This document shows, piece after piece, positions 1-8,453 of a DNA stretch of 64,000 nt. The position numbers and the translations under genes were made by a program. The DNA comes from Flavobacteriaceae bacterium UBA4166. Lineage in GTDB: Bacteria; Bacteroidota; Bacteroidia; Flavobacteriales; Flavobacteriaceae. The notes beneath the pieces are model-generated. The model was not told the DNA's origin. It worked only from the letters and a program-made list of their open reading frames with translations, and did no database searches. Every line of letters begins with the position of its first letter. The first letter of the stretch is position 1. Where the stretch lies: contig DFVG01000055.1 of NCBI GenBank assembly GCA_002379985.1, positions 10,142 to 74,141 of the forward strand, in the 5' to 3' direction.

Positions 1-398
1 ATGGTCTGAGGGGTGTTGTAATAATAGGTGCTAGTGACGAAAGAAGTTCTTGTTTTTAGGTGCTTTTGATAGGCAGTGATACAAGCCTCGGAAATTATAA
101 TTTTTTCCAGTAGTATGTAAAGTATTCCTTCACACCCCAATCGATAGCGGCCGTCGTAGGTCATTATCTTAGCCTCGCCCGTCTCAAAAACAGATTGGGC
201 TTGCCTGAACACTTCTTTTTCTACACAACCGCCACTCACGGCTCCTACCGAATCTCCTTGCTCGTTCCACAACATACGAACCCCCGGACGTCGGTACGAA
301 GAACCATCCAATTGAACCACGGTGGCCAGTACTATGGAATGACCCTGTTGTTGCCACTCCACACCAACTTCAATAATAGCTTTTAATTCATGCGTCAT
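1..398 (-). CDS. xdhC: XdhC/CoxI-family molybdenum-hydroxylase maturation protein (partial, C-terminus off window)
   Basis: Read on the minus strand from an ATG at 398; about 132 residues are present and the frame stays open to base 1, so the C-terminal part (normally the Rossmann-type XdhC_C domain) lies outside. The visible part is the XdhC_CoxI N-terminal domain, with VLATVV-like, GSSYRRPG and GAVSGGCVEKEV segments near residues 25-70, which are hallmark motifs of the family. XdhC proteins help insert and sulfurate the molybdenum cofactor of xanthine-dehydrogenase-type enzymes in the cytoplasm. It follows the iorA-iorB genes on the same strand with a 55 bp gap, so it is probably the maturation factor for that enzyme and the third gene of the operon. 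Confidence 0.85.
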   Translation of the reverse strand, partial: MTHELKAIIEVGVEWQQQGHSIVLATVVQLDGSSYRRPGVRMLWNEQGDSVGAVSGGCVEKEVFRQAQSVFETGEAKIMTYDGRYRLGCEGILYILLEKIIISEACITAYQKHLKTRTSFVTSTYYYNTPQT

Positions 399-453
399 AA
401 ACTGTAATTATCTATTTTAAAGCTATTTAAAAAACACTAATTAAAGTATAGGT

Positions 454-2712
454 TTATCCTATGACCGGCTGTGCTGCATTGAAGGGTTGGTCGTAATATC
501 GCTTTCCTGTTGCTTGATACATGGCATTCGCCAAAGCTCCCATGATGGGTGGAAATGGTGGTTCTCCGAGCCCCGTAGGATCAATATCATTTTGTACAAA
601 ATCAACTTGAATTCGTTTGGGTGCTTCCGAATGACGTATGAGTCGGTATCGATCAAAATTTTGCTGTTCAGGTTTTCCTTCCTTAAAGGTGATCGCACTG
701 TACATCGCATGACCAATTCCATCTACAATACCTCCTTCCGCTAAGTTGGAAGCAGCATCAGGGTTCACCACAATTCCGCAGTCGATTGCGCAATATACAT
801 CTTGCACGACAGGCTTGTCTCCTTCCATTTCAATATCCAATACTTGGGCCACGTAGGAATTATGACAGAAATAAGCAGAGACACCGCGGTTTTTAGAAGC
901 ATCTTGATTGTTCCAACCGGATTTATCCCTTACTAGTTCTAGCACCCCTTTGTAGCGTAAGGGATCGTAATCGTTATTTTCCCCTACGGGTTTGTCGATA
1001 GATCGCTGTAACAGGTCCAAACGGAATTGAATCGGATCTTTACCAACAATTTCTGCCAATTCATCCAAGAAGGATTGTTCGGCTCCGGCGATAAAGTTCG
1101 ACCGTGGCGCTCTAAAGGCTCCCGTTGTAATATTAGATTCAATCGCCCAGGATTCCGCCAGATAATTATCAACGGCACCGGCTGGGAAGCGATTGGCAGC
1201 TAACGGACTTTCAGGAATGCCACCGGCAATCACATGAAAACCGATCAATTCATTATTTTCATCCAAAGCAGCTTTGTAGGTAGCGCGATAGGCGGGGCGA
1301 TACGTTCCATGGGTCATGTCGTCTTCCCGCGTGTAGACCAATTTCACAGGTGCTTTCATCGTTTGCGAAATAACTGCAGCTTCCACCAAGAAGTGACCAT
1401 AGAGTCTTCTTCCAAAGCCACCTCCCATACGCGTCATCATAATATCCACCTTTTCTAACGGAAGTCCGAGTCGGTCGGCCACACTCTGCTCCATGATCTC
1501 CGGTGTTTGGATAGGCCCTACCAATTCTGCATGATCATCTGTCACATGCGCAAAGAAATTCATAGGCTCCATGGGGTTATGCGCTAAAAACGGACAGCTA
1601 TAACTGCGTTCCACGACTTTTGCGGCGTTCTGAAAAGCTTTTTCGGGATCACCGTCCTTCCGCTCGATCTGAGCTCGTTCTGGCCCCATATCAACCATCT
1701 GAGCTTTGTGCGTATTCGTATTTTCAAGTCCGGCCGGATGGTTCACCGTCATCGTTCGACCGAAAATATGCATTTCGTTTTCAATTTCCGGGGCAAGTTC
1801 CCATTCGGCTTTTACGGCTTTTTTGGCTTGCATGACTTGCCAGGTGCTTTCCCCGACCACCACCACAAGTTTGGTAAAAGCACTGGTGTCGAAAGCACTT
1901 TTACTTTGGTCTTCTGTATAGGTGTCGACGGTAATCACGTCTTTAATTCCCGGCATATTTTTCGCTTCGGAAGCGTCTAAGGATTTTAGCTGCATTCCAA
2001 AGGCAGGTGGATGAACGACCATAGCAATGAGCATATCATCGCGTTGAATATCCAAACCGTACAAAGGTTGTCCGGTCACGATTTTCTTTCCGTCTACGTT
2101 TTTGCGTGAGGTACCGATGATCTTAAAATCACGCTTCTCTTTCAGTGTAATTTCTTCCGGAATATCGAGTTGTGCTGCTGCCGAAGCCATTTCGCCATAT
2201 CCGGCTGAATTACCGGTTCCGGTATGCGTTATGATTCCATTTTCCGTAGTAATTTCACTCACCGGAACTTGCCACGCCTCTGCCGCGGCTTGTTTTAACA
2301 TCTGTTTCGCCGTAGCTCCTGCGGTACGAAGCGATTCCCATCCTTGACGGATCGACTGACTTCCTCCAGCTAATTGTCGGGTGAACACATCGGTATTCAA
2401 AGGAGCTTGTTCTACGAGAACATCCCCCCAATCTACATCCAACTCTTCTGCGATCAGCATCGGCATCGAAGTTTTCACATTTTGACCGATCTCAGGATTT
2501 GGTGAATAGATGGTCACCAACCCATTGTCTCCGATCTTTAGGAATCCGTTCATTTCGAACCACTCCTTCGGAAGTTCTTGCGCTACCGCAACATGTGCTT
2601 CTTTTTGTTTACAAGAAGCCAACCAGCTAAACCCAATGACCATTCCTCCTCCGGCAAGAGAAACACTCTTGATAAAGGATCGACGTCCCATCGCTACTTT
2701 TGAAGTATTCAT
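454..2712 (-). CDS. iorB: Molybdopterin-binding subunit of an IorB-type aldehyde/N-heterocycle oxidoreductase, Tat-exported lipoprotein
   Basis: A 752-residue large subunit of the xanthine dehydrogenase superfamily, most like isoquinoline 1-oxidoreductase beta subunits, which hydroxylate aldehydes or N-heteroaromatics outside the cytoplasm using Mo-cytosine dinucleotide. The N-terminus carries a twin-arginine signal (GRRSFIK at residues 9-15) followed by a hydrophobic run and a lipobox LASC with Cys34, so it is probably a Tat-exported lipoprotein. A GGGFGRR segment in the middle is the conserved cofactor-binding glycine motif of the family. The ATG at 2712 lies 53 bp after the small Fe-S subunit gene, and xdhC follows. 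The substrate cannot be read from the sequence. No cytochrome subunit is adjacent, so the electron acceptor is unknown. Confidence 0.88.
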   Translation of the reverse strand: MNTSKVAMGRRSFIKSVSLAGGGMVIGFSWLASCKQKEAHVAVAQELPKEWFEMNGFLKIGDNGLVTIYSPNPEIGQNVKTSMPMLIAEELDVDWGDVLVEQAPLNTDVFTRQLAGGSQSIRQGWESLRTAGATAKQMLKQAAAEAWQVPVSEITTENGIITHTGTGNSAGYGEMASAAAQLDIPEEITLKEKRDFKIIGTSRKNVDGKKIVTGQPLYGLDIQRDDMLIAMVVHPPAFGMQLKSLDASEAKNMPGIKDVITVDTYTEDQSKSAFDTSAFTKLVVVVGESTWQVMQAKKAVKAEWELAPEIENEMHIFGRTMTVNHPAGLENTNTHKAQMVDMGPERAQIERKDGDPEKAFQNAAKVVERSYSCPFLAHNPMEPMNFFAHVTDDHAELVGPIQTPEIMEQSVADRLGLPLEKVDIMMTRMGGGFGRRLYGHFLVEAAVISQTMKAPVKLVYTREDDMTHGTYRPAYRATYKAALDENNELIGFHVIAGGIPESPLAANRFPAGAVDNYLAESWAIESNITTGAFRAPRSNFIAGAEQSFLDELAEIVGKDPIQFRLDLLQRSIDKPVGENNDYDPLRYKGVLELVRDKSGWNNQDASKNRGVSAYFCHNSYVAQVLDIEMEGDKPVVQDVYCAIDCGIVVNPDAASNLAEGGIVDGIGHAMYSAITFKEGKPEQQNFDRYRLIRHSEAPKRIQVDFVQNDIDPTGLGEPPFPPIMGALANAMYQATGKRYYDQPFNAAQPVIG

Positions 2713-2765
2713 ATGCTAAATTTTTAAGGCAATCAATTAATTGAATTGTTTCAGAAACGAGAGCA

Positions 2766-3221
2766 TTACTGTCCCGAAGCCGATTTAATCGCAGCTTTAA
2801 TGCGTGTATAGGTTCCACAACGGCAGATATTACCGTTCATGGTGCTATCGATATCTTGGTCGGATGGACTAGGATTGCTCTTCAACAAAGCAGCCGCAGA
2901 CATTACCTGTCCCGCTTGACAATACCCACATTGCGGAACATCGTGTTCTAACCAAGCCTTTTGTACAGGGTGATCCCCATTTTCGGAAAGCCCTTCGATG
3001 GTCGTCATTTCATACGCTTCAGCGGAAGAAATAGGAAGTTGACACGATCGTACGGCGTCGCCGTCTACGTGTATGGTACAAGCACCGCATTGTGCAATTC
3101 CGCAGCCATATTTAGTGCCCACTAGGTTTAGATGATCTCGTAACACCCAAAGCATAGGGGTTGACGGATCAACATCAACCTCATGACGCTCGCCATTGAT
3201 TTTTAAAGTAAATGCAGCCAT
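2766..3221 (-). CDS. iorA: (2Fe-2S)-binding small subunit, IorA type
   Basis: A 151-residue electron-transfer subunit with two [2Fe-2S] clusters. The plant-ferredoxin-type cluster is bound by Cys40, Cys45, Cys48 and Cys60 (pattern C-x4-C-x2-C-x11-C). The second cluster uses Cys98, Cys101, Cys133 and Cys135 in the CGYCQ and CRC motifs. This is the exact layout and length of the small subunit of molybdenum hydroxylases. I chose the ATG at 3221; an upstream TTG at 3236 would add five residues without family support. No signal peptide is seen, so it presumably rides out of the cell with the Tat-signalled large subunit, as proposed for related two-subunit periplasmic enzymes. It is the first gene of iorA-iorB-xdhC. 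Confidence 0.9.
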   Translation of the reverse strand: MAAFTLKINGERHEVDVDPSTPMLWVLRDHLNLVGTKYGCGIAQCGACTIHVDGDAVRSCQLPISSAEAYEMTTIEGLSENGDHPVQKAWLEHDVPQCGYCQAGQVMSAAALLKSNPSPSDQDIDSTMNGNICRCGTYTRIKAAIKSASGQ

Positions 3222-3310
3222 ATTCTTAATTTTCAAACAAGGTAAGAAATAATCCCCAGTTTTTACTGCGGATATTTTAATTCAAAAGGAATTTAAATAG
3301 CAGCCAATCA

Positions 3311-3841
3311 CTAGCTTGCCTTCGCATTTTGAATGGGCTGTGTATGGTATTCCATTTCTGAAGTTTCGAAAGATGCTGTTTCTTCGTTGTATACTTGACA
3401 GGAATCGATGGGGTTCACATACACATGTAGCGTCATCGCGCGTTCTTCAGAAGCATTTTCAAGCAAATGATACCCCATGCTATCGTCCATATAACTCATG
3501 CTTCCCGGTTCTAAACTTCCTTCATAACATGGCTTTAGGCTACCATTTATATCCTCAAATCTCACTTCAGAAAGCGTTCCTTGCAGTTGACAAACCCAGC
3601 AATTTTGGCCGGCATGGTCATGAATTCCTGTTTTTACACCTTTTTCCCAACACAGGAGAATAAATTCAAATTGATCACGTCTTGCAATGCAGTTTCGAGT
3701 ATAGTTAGCCGACTCCCATGAGGCATAGGCTTCAAATTCGGATAGCGGAATTTGAGCGCGTTTTAGGATATGCACCTGTTCCGAAGGGGCTGCTTCTTCA
3801 AAACATTCAACTAGTTGTTCAATCGTGGTGATGGGAGTCAT
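3311..3841 (-). CDS. cdo: Cysteine dioxygenase
   Basis: A 176-residue cupin that oxidises L-cysteine with O2 to cysteine sulfinate in the cytoplasm. The mammalian active-site residues can be matched by spacing: iron ligands His74, His76 and His125 (rat 86, 88, 140), the cofactor cysteine Cys81 (rat Cys93) and its tyrosine partner Tyr141 (rat 157), His139 (rat 155), and the substrate-carboxylate pair Tyr47/Arg49 (rat Tyr58/Arg60). The arginine argues for true cysteine dioxygenase rather than the glutamine-type 3-mercaptopropionate enzyme. Cys81 and Tyr141 mean the Cys-Tyr crosslink, often missing in bacterial enzymes, could form. It is divergent from a decarboxylase that can use its product, 138 bp away. 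Confidence 0.9.
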   Translation of the reverse strand: MTPITTIEQLVECFEEAAPSEQVHILKRAQIPLSEFEAYASWESANYTRNCIARRDQFEFILLCWEKGVKTGIHDHAGQNCWVCQLQGTLSEVRFEDINGSLKPCYEGSLEPGSMSYMDDSMGYHLLENASEERAMTLHVYVNPIDSCQVYNEETASFETSEMEYHTQPIQNAKAS

Positions 3842-3867
3842 AGGTGGATTTTATGAATATGTATGTG

Positions 3868-3875
3868 TACTTTTG
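3868..3875 (+). promoter_or_regulatory. Candidate -7 element for the decarboxylase gene
   Basis: TACTTTTG matches the Bacteroidota -7 consensus TAnnTTTG and points rightward, about 105 bp upstream of the decarboxylase ATG. No clear TTG at -33 is present, so this is a moderate call. The region 3842-3979 must hold the control signals for both the dioxygenase and the decarboxylase. Confidence 0.4.
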
Positions 3876-3979
3876 TTATTTACAATAAAAGAACGTACTA
3901 TGTATAGATGACAAAGCGTCCTTAAAAACGTTCAATTCAATATAACAAAAAATAGCGAACAGCAAAATTACATTTCTTG

Positions 3980-5365
3980 ATGCAAGATACTCTTAATACT
4001 TTTCAAAAAATTGCTTCTGAACTTTTAGAGGACGAATCCCAAAATCCGGTAGCAGATTTTATTCCTTCCGATGAACTTTATCAACAACTGGACTTGTCAC
4101 TTCAAAAAGAAGCCATTCCGCAAGAAACCTTCGAAAAGGCCCTAAAAGAATTAGTTTTTAAAACACCACGGACAGCCACTCGTGCTTTTTTTAATCAATT
4201 GTTTGGCGGAAGAAATGAAAAAGCCGTCTTAGGAGAACTGCTGGCCGTGCTTCTCAATAACAGCATGTATACCTATAAAGCAGCCGGACCACAAATTGGG
4301 GTTGAAAAAGTGATCCTTAGAAACGTTTGTGATCTTTTGGGTTGGAATGAGAATGCGGATGGCACTTTTGCGCCGGGAGGATCGATGACCAATTATATGG
4401 CAATGGTGATGGCTCGCGATGCGGTTGACAGCGCGGCTCCCTACCAAGGAGTGCAACAAAAGATGACGGTGTATACTTCTACAGAATCTCATTATAGTAT
4501 TCCGAAGAATGCTGCTTTTTGTGGTATTGGGCGTGATCAAGTGCGCTATGTTCCTACAAATGATTTTGGACAAATGAATGCGGAAGCACTAAAAGCAATG
4601 ATCACTGAGGATGTCGCAAAGGGCTTTACCCCAATCATGGTTAACGCCACCGCGGGAACTACTGTACTAGGCGCCTTTGACCCTATTGAACCGTTACGCG
4701 CTATTTGTGATGCCCACCAAATGTGGCTTCATGTAGATGGGGCGTATTGCGGGTCGGTGTTATTTAGCGAAGCCTATAAGCATCTCATCAAGGGAGCATC
4801 AACCGTAGATTCGTTTAGTTTCAATGCCCATAAAATGATCGGGACCCCGCTCTCCTGCTCCATTATTGTCGCTAAGGATAAAAAGCATTTGTACAATTCG
4901 TTCTCTAATGATGCGAGCTACCTCTACCAAACCGATCATGATGAATTTAATTTGGGAAAAACGTCATTACAATGTGGACGACGAAACGATGCCCTCAAGT
5001 TTTGGACGTTGTGGAAGCGCGTAGGAACCAATGGGTTGCAAGAGATCGTAGATCATCAATTTGCGCTGGCCGATGTGGCTCGCGAGTATATACGATCGAA
5101 TGATGATTATACGCTTTACAGCTATGACGAATCTATCTCTGTTTGTTTCAATTACAAGGACATTCCCGCACGGGATTTGTGTACGGCTTTGTATGAGCAG
5201 GAGGAACTGTTAGTAGGGTACGGATCTTTCCGCAAGGAAGAGTTTATTCGCCTCGTCACCATTAATGCACAAAATAACCAGGAAGATATCCTACAGTTTT
5301 TCAAAGTCCTTGAAAACTTTGTCGAAACCCATGAGCATCTATTGGTGCAACGCGTAAATCAATAA
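3980..5365 (+). CDS. Group II PLP-dependent decarboxylase, probable cysteine sulfinate decarboxylase
   Basis: A 461-residue PLP decarboxylase of the glutamate/cysteine-sulfinate/aromatic amino acid family. The PLP lysine is Lys285 in NAHKMIG, the ring-stacking histidine is His171 in ESHYS, and the PLP-nitrogen aspartate is Asp253 in HVDGAYCG. The later segment ASYLYQ...QCGRRND resembles vertebrate CSAD, which as I recall has CGRR where GAD65 has CGRH; this is suggestive only. I chose the ATG at 3980 over the TTG three bases upstream. With a bona fide cysteine dioxygenase next door, the likely reaction is cysteine sulfinate to hypotaurine plus CO2. Glutamate or aspartate decarboxylation remains possible. 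The stop lies one base from the symporter start, so the two are co-transcribed. Confidence 0.78.
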   Translation: MQDTLNTFQKIASELLEDESQNPVADFIPSDELYQQLDLSLQKEAIPQETFEKALKELVFKTPRTATRAFFNQLFGGRNEKAVLGELLAVLLNNSMYTYKAAGPQIGVEKVILRNVCDLLGWNENADGTFAPGGSMTNYMAMVMARDAVDSAAPYQGVQQKMTVYTSTESHYSIPKNAAFCGIGRDQVRYVPTNDFGQMNAEALKAMITEDVAKGFTPIMVNATAGTTVLGAFDPIEPLRAICDAHQMWLHVDGAYCGSVLFSEAYKHLIKGASTVDSFSFNAHKMIGTPLSCSIIVAKDKKHLYNSFSNDASYLYQTDHDEFNLGKTSLQCGRRNDALKFWTLWKRVGTNGLQEIVDHQFALADVAREYIRSNDDYTLYSYDESISVCFNYKDIPARDLCTALYEQEELLVGYGSFRKEEFIRLVTINAQNNQEDILQFFKVLENFVETHEHLLVQRVNQ

Positions 5366-5366
5366 A

Positions 5367-6908
5367 ATGGACATTACGAAGCTTGTTGTACTCGGACTCT
5401 ATGTTGCGATTCTATTTGTTATTGGAATTGTAGCCTCGCGCCGCGTCAAGAGCATGAGCGATTTTTATGTCGGCGGAAAAAAGATCGGCTATTGGGCCGT
5501 TGCCTTTTCTGCACGCGCTACCGGCGAATCAGGTTGGCTGTTAATCGGACTCACCGGAATGGGAGCGCTTTTTGGGCTTTCCACCTACTGGGTCGTGGTG
5601 GGAGAAGTCTTAGGTGTTGCGATCTCGTGGTGGTTTATGGCGAAGAAATTCAAACGGAAATCAGATGCCTACAACGCCATTACGGTGCCTGACTATTTAG
5701 AAAGTCATTTTAAAAGCAAAACCAAAACGCTACGAGTCCTCGCCTCCACCATCCTTTCTATATTCGTCGTGATCTATGTGAGCTCTCAAATAGATGTGAC
5801 GGGAAAGGCCTTTGAAACCATGATGGACATGAACTACTATTGGGGTGCCATCCTCGGGTTTCTCATTGTGCTCTCCTATATTTTTATTGGTGGCTTTGTC
5901 GCTGCTGTGTGGTCTGATCTCTTTCAAGGCTTGATGATGTTCATCGGACTCGTCATGTTGCCAATTGTAGTTTTCTTTAGCATGGACGGCACCACCGGAA
6001 TTATCGAAGGACTCAACACCATTGACCCCGCGCTTACTAATGTTTGGGGAACGAGCAGTGATGTTTGGATGAATATTGCCACCATGCTTGGTTTTGCAAT
6101 GATAGGCTTAGGTTTTTTAGGGTCTCCACAGGTGTACGTTCGGTTTATGTCGATCAAGAGCGAACAACAAATCGACAAGGGAAAATGGGTCGCAGTAATC
6201 TTTACCCTGCTTACCGATGCAGCCGCTGTAACGATCGGAATTTTAGCGAGGATCATTTTTACCGAAAGCGGGCAAGATCCTGAAGCCATCTTAGGAAATG
6301 GTGCCGAGAGCGTGTTAAGTCTTATGACAGAGAACTTCCTTCCCTATATTGTGGTGGCTTTGTACGTAGCTATTGTATTGTCTGCGATCATGTCGACCAT
6401 CGATTCGCTCCTCGTCATTGCGTCTAGTGCCATCACACGAGATTTTTATCAAAAGATATTTCGACCCGACCTGAAAGACGAAGCTTTGGCTCCTCTTTCA
6501 CGAAAAGTGACCTTGATCATGGCGTTTCTGGCTTTAGCTATTGCTATGGTTATAGCCGTAATTGCTCCAAATCATACGGTTTTCTGGTTGATCATTTTTG
6601 GGTGGTCTGGGATCGCGGCCTCATTTTGTCCTGTGATCATATTAACATTGTTCTGGAAAGGACTTTCGGAAAAAGGCGCCATTGCTGCCATGATCGCTGG
6701 TTTTCTGTGTGTTCCTCTCTTTAAATTCGTGGTACAAGGTTTGGAGGGCATCGGACCCTATTTTGTGCAATTGGATGTCCTTGCGCCCTCCTTCCTCATT
6801 TCGATGATCGTAGCCTGGGTATTTTCAAAATGGTATCCAGATCGAAATACACCAGAGGAAAATACGTCTCTTGATAAAACGAGCGAGACTAATAATTTTG
6901 ATTCCTAA
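5367..6908 (+). CDS. Sodium/solute symporter (SSS/PutP family)
   Basis: A 513-residue inner-membrane protein with roughly 13 hydrophobic segments. The N-terminal DFYVGGKKIGYWAVAFS block and the following GESGWLLIG glycine-rich segment are typical of the PutP branch of the SSS family, which couples Na+ influx to uptake of small organic solutes. Its start is one base after the decarboxylase stop, so it is very likely co-expressed and moves a substrate or product of the cysteine sulfinate pathway (cysteine, hypotaurine or taurine) or a related osmolyte. That link is inferred from position. The C-terminal tail of about 25 residues is hydrophilic and Glu/Asn/Thr-rich. The convergent outer-membrane gene ends 14 bp further on. 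Confidence 0.88.
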   Translation: MDITKLVVLGLYVAILFVIGIVASRRVKSMSDFYVGGKKIGYWAVAFSARATGESGWLLIGLTGMGALFGLSTYWVVVGEVLGVAISWWFMAKKFKRKSDAYNAITVPDYLESHFKSKTKTLRVLASTILSIFVVIYVSSQIDVTGKAFETMMDMNYYWGAILGFLIVLSYIFIGGFVAAVWSDLFQGLMMFIGLVMLPIVVFFSMDGTTGIIEGLNTIDPALTNVWGTSSDVWMNIATMLGFAMIGLGFLGSPQVYVRFMSIKSEQQIDKGKWVAVIFTLLTDAAAVTIGILARIIFTESGQDPEAILGNGAESVLSLMTENFLPYIVVALYVAIVLSAIMSTIDSLLVIASSAITRDFYQKIFRPDLKDEALAPLSRKVTLIMAFLALAIAMVIAVIAPNHTVFWLIIFGWSGIAASFCPVIILTLFWKGLSEKGAIAAMIAGFLCVPLFKFVVQGLEGIGPYFVQLDVLAPSFLISMIVAWVFSKWYPDRNTPEENTSLDKTSETNNFDS

Positions 6909-6922
6909 GCTGTCGGTCGTAC

Positions 6923-8059
6923 TTAATCAAAATCAACATCGGTATTTCTTTCTATCGCTGAAGTGGCTTTCGCCGGAAAGCGATACGAAATCCCTACATT
7001 GATCAAGTAATCTGCAAAAGCAGAATCTCCATTTCTGAAATTTCCGGTGGCTTCACTAGTTTCAATGTCGGTTACACTTTGTGGTCGTTCGCGCCGTACC
7101 GCAATGGGAACATTCAAATTCAATGAAAAATTGGTCGTCATATATGAAATTCCGGGATCTACGGAAAGTACATTCCCCGGTCTGCGAAACCCATCACTTC
7201 CACCAATAAGGTCTTCCACAGGAATTCCTTCATACCGAACTCCCATAGAGCCGGCAAAGGCTGTAGAAAAAGAATAGCTTCCTCCCGCACGTAATGAAAA
7301 TTGATCAGGAACCGACATGATGGCTTCATTTTGTAGAATCGGACTCAATGTTTCGCGAAACGTTCTAATTCCGTTTGTTTCACGAGGATTCAACAAATAG
7401 AATCCGCCTGCATACGCAAAAAACTGATCTGCAATTTTTTGATAATATTGAAAATCAAATGTAATTCCGAAGCCACCGTCCCCCGGCTGAATAGACTGGT
7501 CTACCGGTCGAACTTCAGGACTGCCCTCTACGCCAACATTATAAAAGATATCGGTAGCGTTGTAATTTCCGGTAGGTAATTTGAGGCCTACACCAATAGC
7601 AAGATTTCCGTTGAGATGATCTACCGGGTCAAAGAGCCAATACCCCACTCCCAGTCGGATGTCTCCTAGTCCGCGACTAAACGTCGTATTTCGCTCTTCG
7701 CGCCCGTGCTCATATAAAGACGATCGTGTATTAATCACGGTAGGAATGGTGATCCCGGCGTACCACCGATTGCTTATTGCGTAATTCAAGCTTAGGTCCC
7801 ACGCATGTGCATGGTTCACCACTTCGGTGTTGTTCGTAACGCGATCGGGTTCTTCTTCGGTACCTCTAAAGTGACGAAAGGATTTAAAATATCGGTAATT
7901 GAGTCCCATCTGAAAACTCCCTTCGCTTAATAAATTGTTCTCAAGTTGGTTTCCGACGCTACAAGAAAAGTGACGGATAGCGACGCAACCTTGCGCATTG
8001 ATTTTAGCAGTTGTGACAAGACATATAGCAAGAATGCCATAGATAGTAATGATTTTCAT
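6923..8059 (-). CDS. Predicted outer-membrane beta-barrel protein of unknown function
   Basis: A 378-residue protein beginning with a classical signal peptide (MKIITIYGILAICLVTTAKINAQ, cleavage after AQ). The mature part is rich in alternating aromatic/glycine strands such as GLNYRYF, DLSLNYAI, WYAGITIP and FAYAGGFYLL, typical of outer-membrane barrels. It resembles transporter-like barrels of the phenol-degradation MetA-type group in layout, but I do not recognise a specific family. The mature N-terminus has two cysteines close together (GCVAIRHFSCS). It ends near SYRFPAK rather than at a terminal aromatic residue. It is divergent from a two-component system 394 bp away and may be one of its targets. 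Confidence 0.7.
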   Translation of the reverse strand: MKIITIYGILAICLVTTAKINAQGCVAIRHFSCSVGNQLENNLLSEGSFQMGLNYRYFKSFRHFRGTEEEPDRVTNNTEVVNHAHAWDLSLNYAISNRWYAGITIPTVINTRSSLYEHGREERNTTFSRGLGDIRLGVGYWLFDPVDHLNGNLAIGVGLKLPTGNYNATDIFYNVGVEGSPEVRPVDQSIQPGDGGFGITFDFQYYQKIADQFFAYAGGFYLLNPRETNGIRTFRETLSPILQNEAIMSVPDQFSLRAGGSYSFSTAFAGSMGVRYEGIPVEDLIGGSDGFRRPGNVLSVDPGISYMTTNFSLNLNVPIAVRRERPQSVTDIETSEATGNFRNGDSAFADYLINVGISYRFPAKATSAIERNTDVDFD

Positions 8060-8196
8060 AAAGATAATTGGTTGGTTATTCTTGCTAAGCTACGCCGAGA
8101 AAAGACTGAGGAAGTATAAGAAGACTTTAAAAAAGAAAAGATTTCATTAAAAGTATTACGGAAAGTTTAAGGAAAACAACCGTAGCGATCAAAAAT

Positions 8197-8230
8197 AAAA
8201 CAGCGCTCCTGCTAAAAGAGCGCTGTTTTT
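8197..8230. terminator. Bidirectional intrinsic-terminator-like hairpin between divergent genes
   Basis: Arms CAGCGCTC (8201-8208) and GAGCGCTG (8218-8225) pair perfectly around a 9-base loop and extend through AAAA/TTTT on both sides, giving a 12 bp stem with T-tracts on both strands. It is the clearest intrinsic terminator in the window. Neither neighbouring gene ends here, so it must serve an unseen transcript or act as a leader attenuator. Confidence 0.8.
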
Positions 8231-8395
8231 CCAAGAACCAAGTTTCTTTGATTATTATTGCTAAATTAAATCAAGAAATTTTATGATAACGACGTTTAAA
8301 AAACGTTTTATTCCGTTATTACAATGCTAAAGTACTGCCTTGTGGTAAAGACTCAAGCTAACCAAACTTTAAAAACATAAAGAAAAAACTAAAAT

Positions 8396-8413
8396 GTTTA
8401 ATGAAAGTTTAAG
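8396..8413 (+). promoter_or_regulatory. Tandem GTTTAA direct repeat, candidate response-regulator site
   Basis: GTTTAA occurs at 8396-8401 and again at 8407-8412, an 11-base period typical of OmpR-family operator half-sites. The second copy is inside the 11-mer GAAAGTTTAAG, which recurs exactly at 8161-8171. It lies about 40 bp upstream of the kinase gene, consistent with autoregulation; this is inference. Confidence 0.35.
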
Positions 8414-8453
8414 AAGCGCTTCAGCAGCATTTTTTTTGGTAATATAGTATGCA

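Larger units (their letters stand above)
8060..8453. other. Intergenic region between the barrel gene and the two-component system
   Basis: The only gap over 300 bases. It holds an intrinsic-terminator-like hairpin (8197-8230), two copies of the 11-mer GAAAGTTTAAG (8161-8171, 8403-8413), an AAAACGTTTT palindrome near 8300 and a GAAGCGCTTC palindrome at 8413-8422. Only open frames of 18 codons or fewer occur (for example from ATGs near 8283 and 8332) and I do not call them genes. A small RNA ending at the hairpin is possible. Confidence 0.5.

Noticed and set aside
195..386. Open frame of 63 codons on the plus strand
   Set aside because: It is antisense to the XdhC N-terminal domain, whose motifs are clear on the minus strand.
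2733..2744. TCAATTAATTGA palindrome between iorA and iorB
   Set aside because: Short and AT-rich in an AT-rich gap; chance is a sufficient explanation.
8283..8390. Two possible leader peptides of 15 and 18 codons before the kinase gene
   Set aside because: No start signal, no regulatory codon run and no conserved feature visible.
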